A stretch of 64,000 nucleotides of DNA from Thiobacillus sp. 65-29 (GTDB lineage Bacteria > Pseudomonadota > Gammaproteobacteria > Burkholderiales > Thiobacillaceae), in NCBI GenBank assembly GCA_001899775.1, contig MKWN01000010.1, positions 62,001 through 126,000 of the forward strand. The letters run 5' to 3'. The position numbers and the translations under genes were made by a program. Below the pieces are notes generated by a model. It saw only the letters and a program-made list of their open reading frames with translations. It searched no databases and had not been told where the DNA came from. Numbering within the stretch: the stretch's first letter is position 1; each line of letters opens with the position of its first letter. Below are positions 8,363-17,980 of the stretch, in pieces.

Positions 8363-9072
8363 TGGTCGCTTGAAACCAGCTCGTTTTCGTGGAGGAGTTT
8401 CTTCACTGCGGAGACCTCGTTGAACATCAGCACATCCAGGATCGAGAGCCAAGGCACATGCGTATCGTGTCCCTGAGCGTACATGATCGGGCGCGGGCGC
8501 AGGAAGCGGAGCGACACGAGCCGCTCGGAGAATCTGGAAGAATCATAGAGTTTCATACCGCCAATCGCGTTGACGTAGACACTCGCCCGTTCCCGCCGGC
8601 AAATATCCAGAATGCGGTCCTGTCCTTTGAGTTGCGCATTGTCGTAGATACGCGAGCTATCCACGATTTCCACATCCAACGACAGATAGCGTGCAATCTC
8701 ACGGATGCTATGCAGCAGGAACGCATCGAGCCGCGACGACGGATAATTGATCAGGCGCTCCACGAGTGCGGACACCTCCGCATAGCAAGGTGCTTTTCGG
8801 TAGGCGTGCCGGATGGTGCGCAACAATTTCTCCCGCCAGGCCTGGGCATCATCAAGCTCGATCTCGCAGATCAATCTGTTCTGGCTGGCACCACGTAACG
8901 GGACGGTAAAGGTGTGCACGGTACCGTTCACCAGCAGGTGGTTCCTGTTGATCCACCCGCGATTGATGTAGTTCACATCGTCAAGAACAACGAATTTGTC
9001 CACGGCGGTCATCAGCTGAAAATAGCCGATATAAGGCAGAAAATAAGGCTGCATGATGGCGAGCCTTTTCAT
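8359..9072 (-). CDS. WbqC-family protein
   Basis: The 237-residue sequence starts MKRLAIMQPYFLPYIGYF, the family signature, followed by VDKFVVLDDVNYINRGWINRN. WbqC proteins occur in O-antigen and flagellin-glycosylation clusters next to aminotransferases; their reaction is not established, though a role in acylating an amino sugar has been suggested. The gene abuts the aminotransferase stop with no gap and overlaps the methyltransferase start by 4 bp, so the three are co-translated. Confidence 0.88.
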   Translation of the reverse strand: MKRLAIMQPYFLPYIGYFQLMTAVDKFVVLDDVNYINRGWINRNHLLVNGTVHTFTVPLRGASQNRLICEIELDDAQAWREKLLRTIRHAYRKAPCYAEVSALVERLINYPSSRLDAFLLHSIREIARYLSLDVEIVDSSRIYDNAQLKGQDRILDICRRERASVYVNAIGGMKLYDSSRFSERLVSLRFLRPRPIMYAQGHDTHVPWLSILDVLMFNEVSAVKKLLHENELVSSDQ

Positions 9073-10194
9073 TCAATCGGCCTCCACGACCACCCGAAGA
9101 ACGAGATCCACCTGATCTTCCGACAGGCCGGGATGGATCGGCAGACAGATCACCCGTTCCGCCGCGGCTTTCGCCACCGGCAGGTTCTCCGGTGCCGCCG
9201 ACGGCATGCCGCGATACATCGGAAAATCGCTGATCAGGGGATAGAAATAGCGGCGTGCGTAAATGCCATGCTCGCGCAGCCGCTCGTAGAGGGTGTCGCG
9301 GCTGAGCGGATATTCGGGGCCCACCAGGATCGGGAAATAGGCGTAATTGGCACGTCCTTCGCGCACGGGCAGGCACGTGATCCCCTTTACGTCCGCGAGT
9401 GCCGCACGGTAGCGCGCATCGATCGTCTGGCGCTTGTGCAGCGCGGCGTCGATGCCCTGCAATTGCAACAGGCCGAAAGCCGCCATGATCTCGCTCATCT
9501 TGCCGTTGATGCCGGGTGCGACCACCGTCACTTCGTCGACGAAGCCGAAATTCTTCAGGTGATCGATGCGCTGCTTGGTCTTCGCATCGTGGCAGACGAT
9601 GGCGCCTCCCTCGAAGGTGTTGAACACCTTGGTGGCATGGAAGCTCAGCACCGACAGGTCGCCATGATTGAGAATGTTGCCGTCCTGACCATGCACCCCG
9701 AAGGCATGGGCGGCATCGTAGATGACCTTCAGTCCATAGTTATCGGCGATTTTCTGGATGCGTTCGACCTCGCACGGATGGCCATAGCAATGTACCGGCA
9801 TGATGGCCGTGGTGTGCGGCGTGATCGCGGCCTCGATGCGGTCGGGATCGAGGTTCAGGGTAACGGGATCGATATCGACGAACACCGGGCGGATGCCGTT
9901 CCACAACAGCGAATGCGCGGTGGCTACGAAAGAGTACGGCGTGGTGATGACCTCGCCGGTGATGCGCAGCGCCTGCAGCGCGGTCACCAGCGCCAGGGTG
10001 CCGTTGGTGAACAGCGCAATCTGCGAGACACCGAGATAGTCACGCAGCGCCTGTTCCAGTTGCTGGTGAAACGGCCCGCTGTTGGTGAGCTGCCTGCTCT
10101 CCCAGATTTGTTCCAGGTAGGGAATGAACGCATCGAGCGGCGGCAGCACCGGCTGCGTCACGAGAATTTTCCGGGATTCCGTCGGCGGCATCAT
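9073..10194 (-). CDS. DegT/DnrJ/EryC1/StrS sugar aminotransferase
   Basis: This 373-residue PLP enzyme has the fold-type I layout: TNGTLALVTALQAL near residue 60, the Asp of YDAAHAFGV for the pyridine nitrogen, and the Schiff-base lysine in SFHATKVFNTFEGG. It aminates a keto sugar nucleotide, probably a 4-keto-6-deoxy sugar as in the VioA/DesV group. The ATG at 10194 overlaps the upstream TGA as ATGA; the longer open frame to 10773 is a shadow of the OGT-like gene. It supplies the amino sugar that the acyltransferases and methyltransferases could modify. Confidence 0.9.
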   Translation of the reverse strand: MMPPTESRKILVTQPVLPPLDAFIPYLEQIWESRQLTNSGPFHQQLEQALRDYLGVSQIALFTNGTLALVTALQALRITGEVITTPYSFVATAHSLLWNGIRPVFVDIDPVTLNLDPDRIEAAITPHTTAIMPVHCYGHPCEVERIQKIADNYGLKVIYDAAHAFGVHGQDGNILNHGDLSVLSFHATKVFNTFEGGAIVCHDAKTKQRIDHLKNFGFVDEVTVVAPGINGKMSEIMAAFGLLQLQGIDAALHKRQTIDARYRAALADVKGITCLPVREGRANYAYFPILVGPEYPLSRDTLYERLREHGIYARRYFYPLISDFPMYRGMPSAAPENLPVAKAAAERVICLPIHPGLSEDQVDLVLRVVVEAD

Positions 10195-13034
10195 GCGCCA
10201 CTCCCCGGTGCGATACAGGCAGCGTCGTCGAGCGAGACCTCGAACGACTCGGTGGGCAACCCGGCACAGCAGCGTTGCCACATGATGCGCAGCGCACTCG
10301 CCACCCCCTCGGCGACGACCGCAGGCTGCCCTCGGGCCGACCGCATGAAACGTTCGCGCAAACCGGCGCGGATTTCGGCCAACTCGTCGCGCCGCTCCGA
10401 CCACGACATGCCCTTGGCGAGGAAATCCGCCACATCGTGCGCGACGAAGTCGCCGAGTCCCACGTTGCCGAGAATCGCGGCACCGGACCGACCCGCCACG
10501 GTGTCGCCGGCCAGCGTGAGCGTCGGCACCCCCATCCACAAGGCGTGCAGCGTTGTGGTGCCGTTGTTGTAGGGGAAAGTGTCCAGACAGATGTCCACCT
10601 GCCGGTGCAGATCGAGATAGCTCGACATGTCGCAGCGCCGATGCAGAACGAGGCGTCCGGTTTCCACGCCTTCGGCGCTGAACCAGTCGAGCAGCGAACC
10701 GCAGGCGTCCACGTCGGGCATACCCCCCAGCACCATCCGTGCATCCGGCAGCGCGCGCAACAGCGCCGCCCACAGCGTGACGGACTTGCGGCTGATCTTG
10801 TCAGGCCGCGCGAAACTGGCAAAGCTCATGTAGCCCCTGACACCCGCCGGCAGCTCGCCGACCGGCGGCGCATCCGGATGCGCCAGGAACGGCGCCGCCG
10901 CCGGCAGATGGACGAGCTTTTCGCTGAACTGGCCGTCGAACCGGCCGGGCGGCAGATGGAAGCGGTCGGTAAAGCAATAATCGACCGACCGCAACCCCGT
11001 CGTGCCGGGATAACCCATCCAGGTCGCCTGGATCGGCGCCGGTTTGCGCGCAAACACTGGCAGTCGGTTGGCTGCGGTATGTCCCGACAGGTCGATGAGG
11101 ATGTCGATGCCATCCTTGCGAATGGCATCGACAAGCTCGGCATCCGGCAGCGTGGCCACCACGTTCCATTGCGCGAAATGTCCGCGCAGACGCGCGGTCG
11201 TCTCGTCGTTGACGAGATTGTTGTAGTACGCATGCAGCGTGAAACGCGCATCGCCCGCCAATTGCGCCAGCACCGGCTCGATGAAGTTCGCCACCGGGTG
11301 TCTGTTGAAGTCGGCCGAGACGAATCCCACGTTCAGCTGGCGCATGGGGTCGCGATTTCTTTCCGGCACACCCTGTCCGCTTTCAGGATCGCGCTCGAAG
11401 CGCTGCGCGTAACGCAGGTGTTCGGCAAACAGCGCGGGGGCATCGAGGCAATCGTTGAGGCTGAGAAAATACAGGAGATTGCTGTGCAGGGCCGCATCAT
11501 CCGGCAAGCGTTGCTGCGCACCGCGAAAACACGCCTCCGCCTCGTCGACACGCCCAAGTCCCGCGAGCACGGTGCCCAGGTTTCCGAGGACGCCAGGATT
11601 ATCCGGCATTTTTTCCAGAACCCGCCTGAGGCAGTCCTCCGCTTCTCCAAGCGCTCCCGCGTCCATAAGCGTGAGCCCAAGCTCGTTCAGCGCGCCCATA
11701 TTGTCGTCCGGGCGCAGCGCGAGCGCCCGGCGCAGACTCGCTTCCGCCTCGTCGAAACGTCTCAGCTTGCGCAGCAGCCGGCCCAGATTGAAGTGAATTC
11801 CGGCCTCCTCGGGAACGATCTCCAGGGCGCGGCGGAAACACGTCTCGGCTTCGCGCAGCTGCCCTCGCACGTAATGGATGCTGCCGCGACGCTCGTGCGC
11901 GCGCGCGTCCTCGGAGTCGAGCAGCAGCGCGAACTGGAAATGCGTGTCCGCTTCATCGAGATGGCCCTGTTCCTGCAATGCCACACCCAGACTGGTGTGC
12001 ACGGACGCGCGATCGGGATCGATGCGCAGCGCCTGACGAAAGTGCTGTTCCGCCTCGTCCAGGCGGCCCAGGCGATACAGCGCGATCCCCAGGTTGTCGT
12101 GCGTGCTGGCGTTGTCCGCATCGAGCCGCAGCGCCTGCTCTAAGCATGACACGGCCTCCTCCAGCCTGCCCTGTTCGACATGCACGGCGCCAAGATTGCC
12201 GTGCGCGGCCACGCAGCCCGGATTGCCGAGAAGCACGCTGCGCAGCGCCTCTTCGGCCTCGGCCAGGCGCCCACGGCGCGTCAGCACGGCAGCGAGGTTG
12301 AGGCGCGCGTCGGCGTATGCGGGGTCGATTTCCAGCGCGCGCCGGTAGGCCGCCTCCGCCTCGTCCAGCCGCTCCCGTTGCTGCAGCACCACACCGAGGT
12401 TGTGATGCGATTCGACGTCATCCGGCCGCAGTTCGACGGCTCGAAGCAGGGCGGCGAGCGCCTCTTCGTTCCTGCCGAGCAGCTTGTGGGCCACGCCCAG
12501 AATCTTCCACGCGAAATCATGGTCCGGAAAACGCGCGCTCATCCGCTGCGCGCGCTCCACGACGTCCGCGTAGCGTCCAGCACGGAAGGATTCGATGACG
12601 GCATCCATTGCCGCCTGCTCGGGGCCGGCACCGGGCACGGCGGGACCGTCCCCTTCCCCACCCTCGAAACGCGCCAGCAAGGCATCCACGCCCTCGCCTT
12701 TCAGTCCCTGGCGCCGCGCGTGCGCCAGCATAGCGCGCGCATCATCCTGGTGGCCGGCGCGGAACAGCGCATCGATGTAACTCAGCCAGTACTGGCCATT
12801 CGCCGGGTCGGCGTCCAGCGCAGCCGCCAGATGGCCCAGACCTGCCGCCGCCTCGCCCGCTTCGAGCGCGATGATCCCGAGTTGGTGATTCGCCTGTGCA
12901 TGACCAGGCTCGGTTTCCAGGATGCGCTGGTAAAGGCGCACCGCCTCGAACAGGCGCCCTGCTCGTTCGTGTTCGCGCGCCTGCGACAGCATGGCGCCGG
13001 ATTCGGCTTCCTGCGGAACGGCGACATCGGACAT
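10191..13034 (-). CDS. TPR-repeat O-GlcNAc-transferase-like glycosyltransferase (GT41 type)
   Basis: This is a 947-residue protein. Roughly residues 14-530 are about 13 tetratricopeptide repeats with the pattern NLGxxLxxxGRLDEAExxxRRAL. The C-terminal 390 residues are a GT41/SPINDLY catalytic region: DFNRHPVANFIEPVL, IDLSGHTAANRLPVFA, MGYPGTTGLRSVDY and the donor-site segment YNNGTTTLHALWMGVPTL. Family members add a sugar to Ser/Thr of cytoplasmic proteins, and several bacterial ones glycosylate flagellin. It is the first gene of a four-gene operon whose other members make and decorate an amino sugar. Confidence 0.9.
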   Translation of the reverse strand: MSDVAVPQEAESGAMLSQAREHERAGRLFEAVRLYQRILETEPGHAQANHQLGIIALEAGEAAAGLGHLAAALDADPANGQYWLSYIDALFRAGHQDDARAMLAHARRQGLKGEGVDALLARFEGGEGDGPAVPGAGPEQAAMDAVIESFRAGRYADVVERAQRMSARFPDHDFAWKILGVAHKLLGRNEEALAALLRAVELRPDDVESHHNLGVVLQQRERLDEAEAAYRRALEIDPAYADARLNLAAVLTRRGRLAEAEEALRSVLLGNPGCVAAHGNLGAVHVEQGRLEEAVSCLEQALRLDADNASTHDNLGIALYRLGRLDEAEQHFRQALRIDPDRASVHTSLGVALQEQGHLDEADTHFQFALLLDSEDARAHERRGSIHYVRGQLREAETCFRRALEIVPEEAGIHFNLGRLLRKLRRFDEAEASLRRALALRPDDNMGALNELGLTLMDAGALGEAEDCLRRVLEKMPDNPGVLGNLGTVLAGLGRVDEAEACFRGAQQRLPDDAALHSNLLYFLSLNDCLDAPALFAEHLRYAQRFERDPESGQGVPERNRDPMRQLNVGFVSADFNRHPVANFIEPVLAQLAGDARFTLHAYYNNLVNDETTARLRGHFAQWNVVATLPDAELVDAIRKDGIDILIDLSGHTAANRLPVFARKPAPIQATWMGYPGTTGLRSVDYCFTDRFHLPPGRFDGQFSEKLVHLPAAAPFLAHPDAPPVGELPAGVRGYMSFASFARPDKISRKSVTLWAALLRALPDARMVLGGMPDVDACGSLLDWFSAEGVETGRLVLHRRCDMSSYLDLHRQVDICLDTFPYNNGTTTLHALWMGVPTLTLAGDTVAGRSGAAILGNVGLGDFVAHDVADFLAKGMSWSERRDELAEIRAGLRERFMRSARGQPAVVAEGVASALRIMWQRCCAGLPTESFEVSLDDAACIAPGSGA

Positions 13035-13130
13035 GGTCTGGCCTCATGAGTGGAGTCTCCAGCCCATTATGGCCGCCATCCACTGCCTCGAAGCGCGGAA
13101 AAGCCCGGTTTTAGCTGCCTATTTCCCGTC

Positions 13131-13793
13131 TCAGGCCCTGGATTGCTGCCGCCGCACGCGATCGGCCCACACCGCCGCTTCCACACGCGAGCGCAGGTTC
13201 AGCTTCTTCAGCACGTGCTTCACGTGAACCTTGACGGTGCCTTCCGCGATGCCCATGTCGCGCGCGATGAGCTTGTTGCTCTTGCCGTCGATCAGGTGTT
13301 CGAGAATGCGTGCCTCCTGGTCGGTCAGCCCCGCCTCGGCAGGAGTCGCCGGGCGGCTTTTCTCGCGCAGCGTGTTGACCAGAAGTTGGGTGAGACGCTC
13401 GCTGATCGCGATCTTGCCGTGCGCGGCCTCGACGATCTGCCGCATGAGGTCTTCCGGTTCCATGTCCTTCAGCAGATAACCGTCGGCACCTGCCTGTAGA
13501 GCGGCCATCAGATCGTCCGCCTGATCCGACACGGTGAGCATGACGATGCGCGAATCGATCCCCGCCGCCTTCAGCGCACGCAACACGTCCACTCCGTTCA
13601 TGTCCTTCATGTTGAGGTCGAGCAGGATCATGTCGGGTTGCAGGGTCACCGCCAGCGCGATGCCCTCGCGCCCGCTCGGCGCCTCGCCGACGAAGCGGAA
13701 TTCCGGCGCGGCCTGGATCAGCTGGATCACGCCCTTGCGGAACAGCGGATGGTCGTCGACGATGAGTAGGGTCTGCGGATCGAGCGTGGGCAT
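13131..13793 (-). CDS. narL: Nitrate/nitrite response regulator NarL
   Basis: This 220-residue regulator has a receiver domain (IVDDHPLFRKG with the acidic pair, LLDLNMKDMNG with the phospho-Asp, and a conserved Lys in LLKDMEPEDL) and a LuxR-type HTH from about residue 155 (LTDQEARILEHLIDGKSNKLIARDM then EGTVKVHVKHVLKKL). It acts with the NarX kinase encoded 4 bp upstream. A NarL-like 7-2-7 palindrome precedes narK1 at 55077-55092, consistent with control of the nar genes in this window. Confidence 0.93.
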   Translation of the reverse strand: MPTLDPQTLLIVDDHPLFRKGVIQLIQAAPEFRFVGEAPSGREGIALAVTLQPDMILLDLNMKDMNGVDVLRALKAAGIDSRIVMLTVSDQADDLMAALQAGADGYLLKDMEPEDLMRQIVEAAHGKIAISERLTQLLVNTLREKSRPATPAEAGLTDQEARILEHLIDGKSNKLIARDMGIAEGTVKVHVKHVLKKLNLRSRVEAAVWADRVRRQQSRA

Positions 13794-13797
13794 GGCG

Positions 13798-15690
13798 TCA
13801 GTTTATCGCGGCCGGTTCGGAAAGCGGCGGGTTTGCGCCCTGGCTGACCGGCACGAAATCAAGCATAACGCGCACGCCGCGTTGCGCCAGGTTCTCCACG
13901 CGCACCCGGCCGCCGAGCTGCTTCGCCCGCTCCTCCATGATGGTCAGGCCATAGTGGTGCGCACCGGCGCTGCCGCCGAGCCCGACGCCGTCGTCGCTGA
14001 CACTGGCCGACACGCTGCCGTCGCCGTTGCACACCATCCTCACCTCGGCACGGGTGGCGCACGCGTGGTTGATGACGTTGGACAGCGCCTCGCGCACGAT
14101 TTGCAGTGTATGGATTTCCTCGTTGGGGCTCAGCCGGCAACCCGCCATGGCAAGGTCCAGTTCAACGGGAATGCCGCCGCGCGCGGAAAACTCGGCCACG
14201 GTGTTGGTCAGCGCATCGGCGAGACCCTCGCCCTCGATGCGCAGGCGGAAGGTGGTCAGCAGTTCGCGCAACTGGCGATAAGCGCTGTTCAGGCCCTCGC
14301 GCAGTTCCGCCAGCACCTCGCTCGCATCGTCCCCCGCGCCGGAGCGTTCGACCAGCGGTTTGAGGCGGCTCACCTGTATTTTCATGTAGGCGAGCGATTG
14401 CGCGAGCGAATCATGCAGCTCGCGCGCCAGTGCGGCACGTTCCTCCAGCAGCGACAGGCGGCGGCTCTGTTCCGCCCGGCGCGCGGTGCCGATGGCGGTG
14501 CCGATGTGGCGCGATAGTGCTTCGAGCAACTGGGTCTGCCACGCTTCCAGCTCCCTGCCTTCGGGCATCTCCAGTTGCAGCACGCCATATTGCTGCTCGG
14601 CGTCGGCCAGCGGCAGCGACAGCAGGCGCGTGCCGTTCTTCAGAGGATGCATGGACAGCGCGCGATTCGACAGGCATTCGACACAGTTGCTCAGACCGCA
14701 TACGTAGCGCTCGCCGCGGTGCGGGTCGAAGGTGGAGGCAATCACGTGCGCCTGCGTGCCGCCGGTCTCGATCATGCAGGCCAGACCGTGGCCGATGCCG
14801 AGCACGTTTTCCATGTCGCGCAGCAGGATGGCATAGGTGTCGGGCGACACCGGTCCGTTGTACAGGCGCGCGATCGAGTGATAGAGCAGCTCCAGCGAAC
14901 GGTTGGCGATGGTCAGCTCCGCGGTCTTCTCTTCCACGCGCGCCTCGAGGTTCTGATACATCCTGGACAGATCCTCCGCCATCAGATTGAACGCCTGGCC
15001 CAGGCGTCCCAGTTCGTCGCTGCCGGTGTGTTCGGTGCGCACCCCGAGATTGCCGCGACCGACGCTGGCCGCCACCGCGAGCAGGTCGCGCAGCGGCAGC
15101 AGCAGGTCATTGCGCACGAGATAGAGCATAAGGATACCGACCAGCACGGTCAGTGCGAGCGCCGCGCCGAGAATCATCCGCAACACCAGGATGCGCGCCT
15201 CGGTGTCTCCTTCGATCTGCTTGACCAGCTTGTTGAGCTCGTCGACGAAGGCCGGCACTTCCGTCGAAATCAGCGCGTCGTCGTGCGGTCCGCCCGCGGC
15301 CAGCGCCAGGAAGCCTGGCTTGATGCGCGTCTGCCAGGCGGTATCCACCGCCCGGTAGCGTACGAGCAATTCCGTCTCCGTGCGTTTGGGCAGGACGGCG
15401 GTGATGCGGGGGTCCTTCAGCGTCTTCTCGAAATACTCGACCACGGTGCGGAGGTCTTCCAGAGCGTGCGACTGGCCCGGCAGGCGCGCCCGCAGCGCGA
15501 GACCGACCATCTGGTGCGAGCGCATGCGCAGGCTGCCGGCCAGGTTGGTGGCTTCGCCACTGCCCTGCGCCGACTCCGCGATGATCCCCGAACTGGCCAT
15601 GCCGAGAATCGCGATGCCGACGATGAGTATCAGCGCCCCCCCCATCTTCAGCAACAGGGAGTGCTGCAGGAATCCGCTACGTTCGTTCAT
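13798..15690 (-). CDS. narX: Nitrate/nitrite sensor histidine kinase NarX
   Basis: This 630-residue membrane kinase has TM1 at about residues 15-37, a P-box (EATNLAGSLRMRSHQM) for nitrate sensing just after it, TM2 near 165-190, a HAMP segment and a central region with the cysteine cluster CGLSNCVEC. The HisKA_3 H-box ARELHDSLAQSLAYMK and an ATPase domain with DDGVGLGG follow. I start it at 15690 (MNERSGF), which puts TM1 at the right place; 15777 is a longer possibility. It is divergent from nosZ across a 304-bp regulatory region. Confidence 0.93.
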   Translation of the reverse strand: MNERSGFLQHSLLLKMGGALILIVGIAILGMASSGIIAESAQGSGEATNLAGSLRMRSHQMVGLALRARLPGQSHALEDLRTVVEYFEKTLKDPRITAVLPKRTETELLVRYRAVDTAWQTRIKPGFLALAAGGPHDDALISTEVPAFVDELNKLVKQIEGDTEARILVLRMILGAALALTVLVGILMLYLVRNDLLLPLRDLLAVAASVGRGNLGVRTEHTGSDELGRLGQAFNLMAEDLSRMYQNLEARVEEKTAELTIANRSLELLYHSIARLYNGPVSPDTYAILLRDMENVLGIGHGLACMIETGGTQAHVIASTFDPHRGERYVCGLSNCVECLSNRALSMHPLKNGTRLLSLPLADAEQQYGVLQLEMPEGRELEAWQTQLLEALSRHIGTAIGTARRAEQSRRLSLLEERAALARELHDSLAQSLAYMKIQVSRLKPLVERSGAGDDASEVLAELREGLNSAYRQLRELLTTFRLRIEGEGLADALTNTVAEFSARGGIPVELDLAMAGCRLSPNEEIHTLQIVREALSNVINHACATRAEVRMVCNGDGSVSASVSDDGVGLGGSAGAHHYGLTIMEERAKQLGGRVRVENLAQRGVRVMLDFVPVSQGANPPLSEPAAIN

Positions 15691-15994
15691 GTCACGTTTC
15701 TCGCCGGAAGACGCGCGCCTGGGGATGCGCGCACCCGCATTTTCGCGCATCGCATCCGCGGCGCGTCGCAATGGCACAACATTTCCAGCCGCCGAACTCG
15801 GATAATTTTGTCGGGTTCTTGACCCAAATCAAGATTTCGCCGGGAAATCTTTGCTACAGTACGCGGGTGCGACAAATTGTCGCGGAGACTGGAGGAGGCA
15901 GCCCCTCCACCCATGGCGCGCCGGATCGTCGGGTGCCATGGATCCGGATCAACGACGCTGGGTTTTTTCTGACATCAAAGGGAGGCAATTTACC
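15691..15994. promoter_or_regulatory. Divergent narX-nosZ regulatory region
   Basis: These 304 bp separate narX (minus) from nosZ (plus). They contain one clear FNR-type box and a suitably spaced -10-like element reading towards nosZ, listed separately, and a strong ribosome site GGGAGG at 15980-15985 before nosZ. I see no distinct promoter for narX and no coding sequence. Confidence 0.6.
15819..15832 (+). promoter_or_regulatory. FNR/DNR-type binding site upstream of nosZ
   Basis: TTGACCCAAATCAA matches the FNR/ANR/DNR consensus TTGAT-N4-ATCAA with one mismatch. Its centre (15825.5) lies about 41 bp before the start predicted from the TACAGT -10-like hexamer at 15855-15860, the spacing of class II FNR-activated promoters. 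This fits oxygen- or NO-dependent control of nosZ. The assignment rests on motif and spacing only. Confidence 0.7.
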
Positions 15995-17941
15995 ATGAAC
16001 CAGGACGACATCAAGAACCCCGACGAGCTGCCCGACCTGGGCCGTCGCAAATTCCTCAATACCGCCGCGCTGGTGGGTCTTTCCGGCGCCGGCCTGTCCG
16101 TCGGCCTGTCCGCCTGCAAGAAGAAGGACGAAGCAGGCACGGCCGGTACGGCCGCTGCCCCGGCCGCGCACGGTGAGGTCGCGGAGTTCGGCAAGTACGA
16201 AGTGCCGCCCGGCCAGCTTGACGAGTATTACTCGTTCTCCAGCGGCGGCCATTCCGGCGAGGTCCGCATTTACGGCATCCCGTCGGGCCGCGAGCTGAAG
16301 CGCATCCCCGTTTTCAACATGGACTGCCTGGTCGGCTGGGGCGTCACCAACGAATCCAAGGCCATCCTCGGCACCAAGCCCAACGGCACACCCAAGTACA
16401 CCACCGGTGACACCCACCACGTCCACCAGACCTACAAGGACGGCACGTACGACGGCAAGTACATGTTCGTCAACGACAAGATCCACAGCCGTCTGGCGCG
16501 CGTTCGCATGGATACCATGGAGTGCGACAAGATTCTCGAGCTGCCCAACGTACAGGGCTTCCATGGCACCTTCACCGACAAGCGCGACCCGGTCAATCCC
16601 GACATCAACTACACCACGCGCGTGTTCTGCGGTTCGGAATTCTCGGTGCCGCTGCCCAATGACGGCCGCGACGTAAACGATCCGAGCAAGTACAAGTCCC
16701 TGTTCACCTGCGTCGATTCCGAATCCATGGAACCGCGCTGGCAGGTGTTCATCGACGGCAACTGCGACCTCGTCGCCTCGTCCTACGACGGCAAGCTGGC
16801 GGCGACCAACCAGTACAACACCGAGATGGGCATCCATTACGAAGACATGATGGCGGCGGAAATGGACGCCTGCCTGTTCTTCAACGTGGCCCGCATCGAG
16901 GAAGCGGTCAAGGCTGGCAAGTTCACCACCATCGCCGGCTCCAAGGTGCCCGTGGTGGATGGCACCAAGGCCGCCAATACCGACCCGAAGACGGCACTGA
17001 CCTGCTACGTGCCGATTCCGAAGAACCCCCACGGCGTGAACATCAGCCCGGACGGCAAGTACTACGCCTGTTCGGGAAAGCTGTCGCCCACCGCATCGGT
17101 GATCGAGCATGCACTCGTGCTGAAGTGGTTCGACGGCGAGTTGGCCAATCCGCGCGACGCCGTCGTCGGCGAACCTGAAATCGGCCTCGGCCCGCTCCAC
17201 ACCGGTTTTGACAACAAGGGCAACGCCTACACCACACTGTTCCTCGACAGCCAGATCGTGAAGTGGAACGTCGAAGCCGCGATCAAGGCCTTCAAGGGCG
17301 ACAAGAACGTCAAGGTGGTGCTCGATCGCGTCGACGTGCATTATCAGCCGGGCCACGGTTTCACCTCGATGGGCGAAACCAGGGAATCGGACGGCAAGTA
17401 CTTCATCTCCGACAACAAGTTCTCCAAGGACCGCTTCCTGCCCGTCGGCCCGCTGCACGCCGAAACCGCGCAGCTCATCGACATCAGTGGTGACAAGATG
17501 AAGCTGGTGGCCGACCACTCGGTCTACTCGGAGCCGCACGACTCGATCATCGTCCGCCGCGACATCATCAAGACGCGCCAGATCTACAACCTGGACGACT
17601 TCCCGCACGCGGTGAAGGATCCGAAGGATTCGGGCGTGTTCCGCAATGGCAAGAAGGTGACGGTCAAGCTGATCAGCCAGGCCCCGGCGTTCAGCCTGCG
17701 CGAGTTCACGGTCAAGAAGGGCGACGAGGTCACCGTCATCCTGACCAACCACGACAAGGTGGAGGACCTGACCCACGCGTTTGCCGTGCCGAAGTACGAC
17801 ATCAACTTCATCGTCAACCCGCAGGAGACCAAGTCGGTCACCTTCATTGCGGACAAGCCAGGTGTCTACTGGTGCTATTGCACCAACTTCTGCCACGCGC
17901 TGCACCTCGAAATGCGCTCGCGCATGATCGTCGAGCCGTAA
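15995..17941 (+). CDS. nosZ: Nitrous-oxide reductase NosZ (clade I, Tat-exported)
   Basis: This 648-residue periplasmic copper enzyme reduces N2O to N2. The N-terminus has a twin-arginine signal (GRRKFLNTAALVG, residues 16-28), the mark of clade I. Histidine motifs of the CuZ propeller are visible (GDTHHVHQT, HGVNISPDGKY, PLHTGFD, HYQPGHGF, SEPHD). The C-terminal cupredoxin has the CuA motif CTNFCHALHLEM (ligands C629, C633, H637, M640). The ATG at 15995 follows GGGAGG at good spacing. A terminator follows, then nosR, an order (Z before R) that differs from the common nosRZ arrangement. Confidence 0.97.
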   Translation: MNQDDIKNPDELPDLGRRKFLNTAALVGLSGAGLSVGLSACKKKDEAGTAGTAAAPAAHGEVAEFGKYEVPPGQLDEYYSFSSGGHSGEVRIYGIPSGRELKRIPVFNMDCLVGWGVTNESKAILGTKPNGTPKYTTGDTHHVHQTYKDGTYDGKYMFVNDKIHSRLARVRMDTMECDKILELPNVQGFHGTFTDKRDPVNPDINYTTRVFCGSEFSVPLPNDGRDVNDPSKYKSLFTCVDSESMEPRWQVFIDGNCDLVASSYDGKLAATNQYNTEMGIHYEDMMAAEMDACLFFNVARIEEAVKAGKFTTIAGSKVPVVDGTKAANTDPKTALTCYVPIPKNPHGVNISPDGKYYACSGKLSPTASVIEHALVLKWFDGELANPRDAVVGEPEIGLGPLHTGFDNKGNAYTTLFLDSQIVKWNVEAAIKAFKGDKNVKVVLDRVDVHYQPGHGFTSMGETRESDGKYFISDNKFSKDRFLPVGPLHAETAQLIDISGDKMKLVADHSVYSEPHDSIIVRRDIIKTRQIYNLDDFPHAVKDPKDSGVFRNGKKVTVKLISQAPAFSLREFTVKKGDEVTVILTNHDKVEDLTHAFAVPKYDINFIVNPQETKSVTFIADKPGVYWCYCTNFCHALHLEMRSRMIVEP

Positions 17942-17948
17942 GCATCAA

Positions 17949-17980
17949 ACCCGCCCCCATTCCGGGGGGCGGGTCTTTTT
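17949..17980 (+). terminator. Rho-independent terminator after nosZ
   Basis: A 10-bp perfect stem (ACCCGCCCCC at 17949-17958 paired with 17965-17974) with a 6-nt loop is followed by CTTTTT. It starts 8 bp after the nosZ stop. It would end or attenuate nosZ messages before nosR, so nosR may have its own promoter or depend on read-through. Confidence 0.88.

Noticed and set aside
9073-10773. 566-codon frame as a fused aminotransferase
   Set aside because: The extra N-terminal part overlaps the OGT-like gene; the ATGA junction at 10191-10194 gives a full-length aminotransferase.
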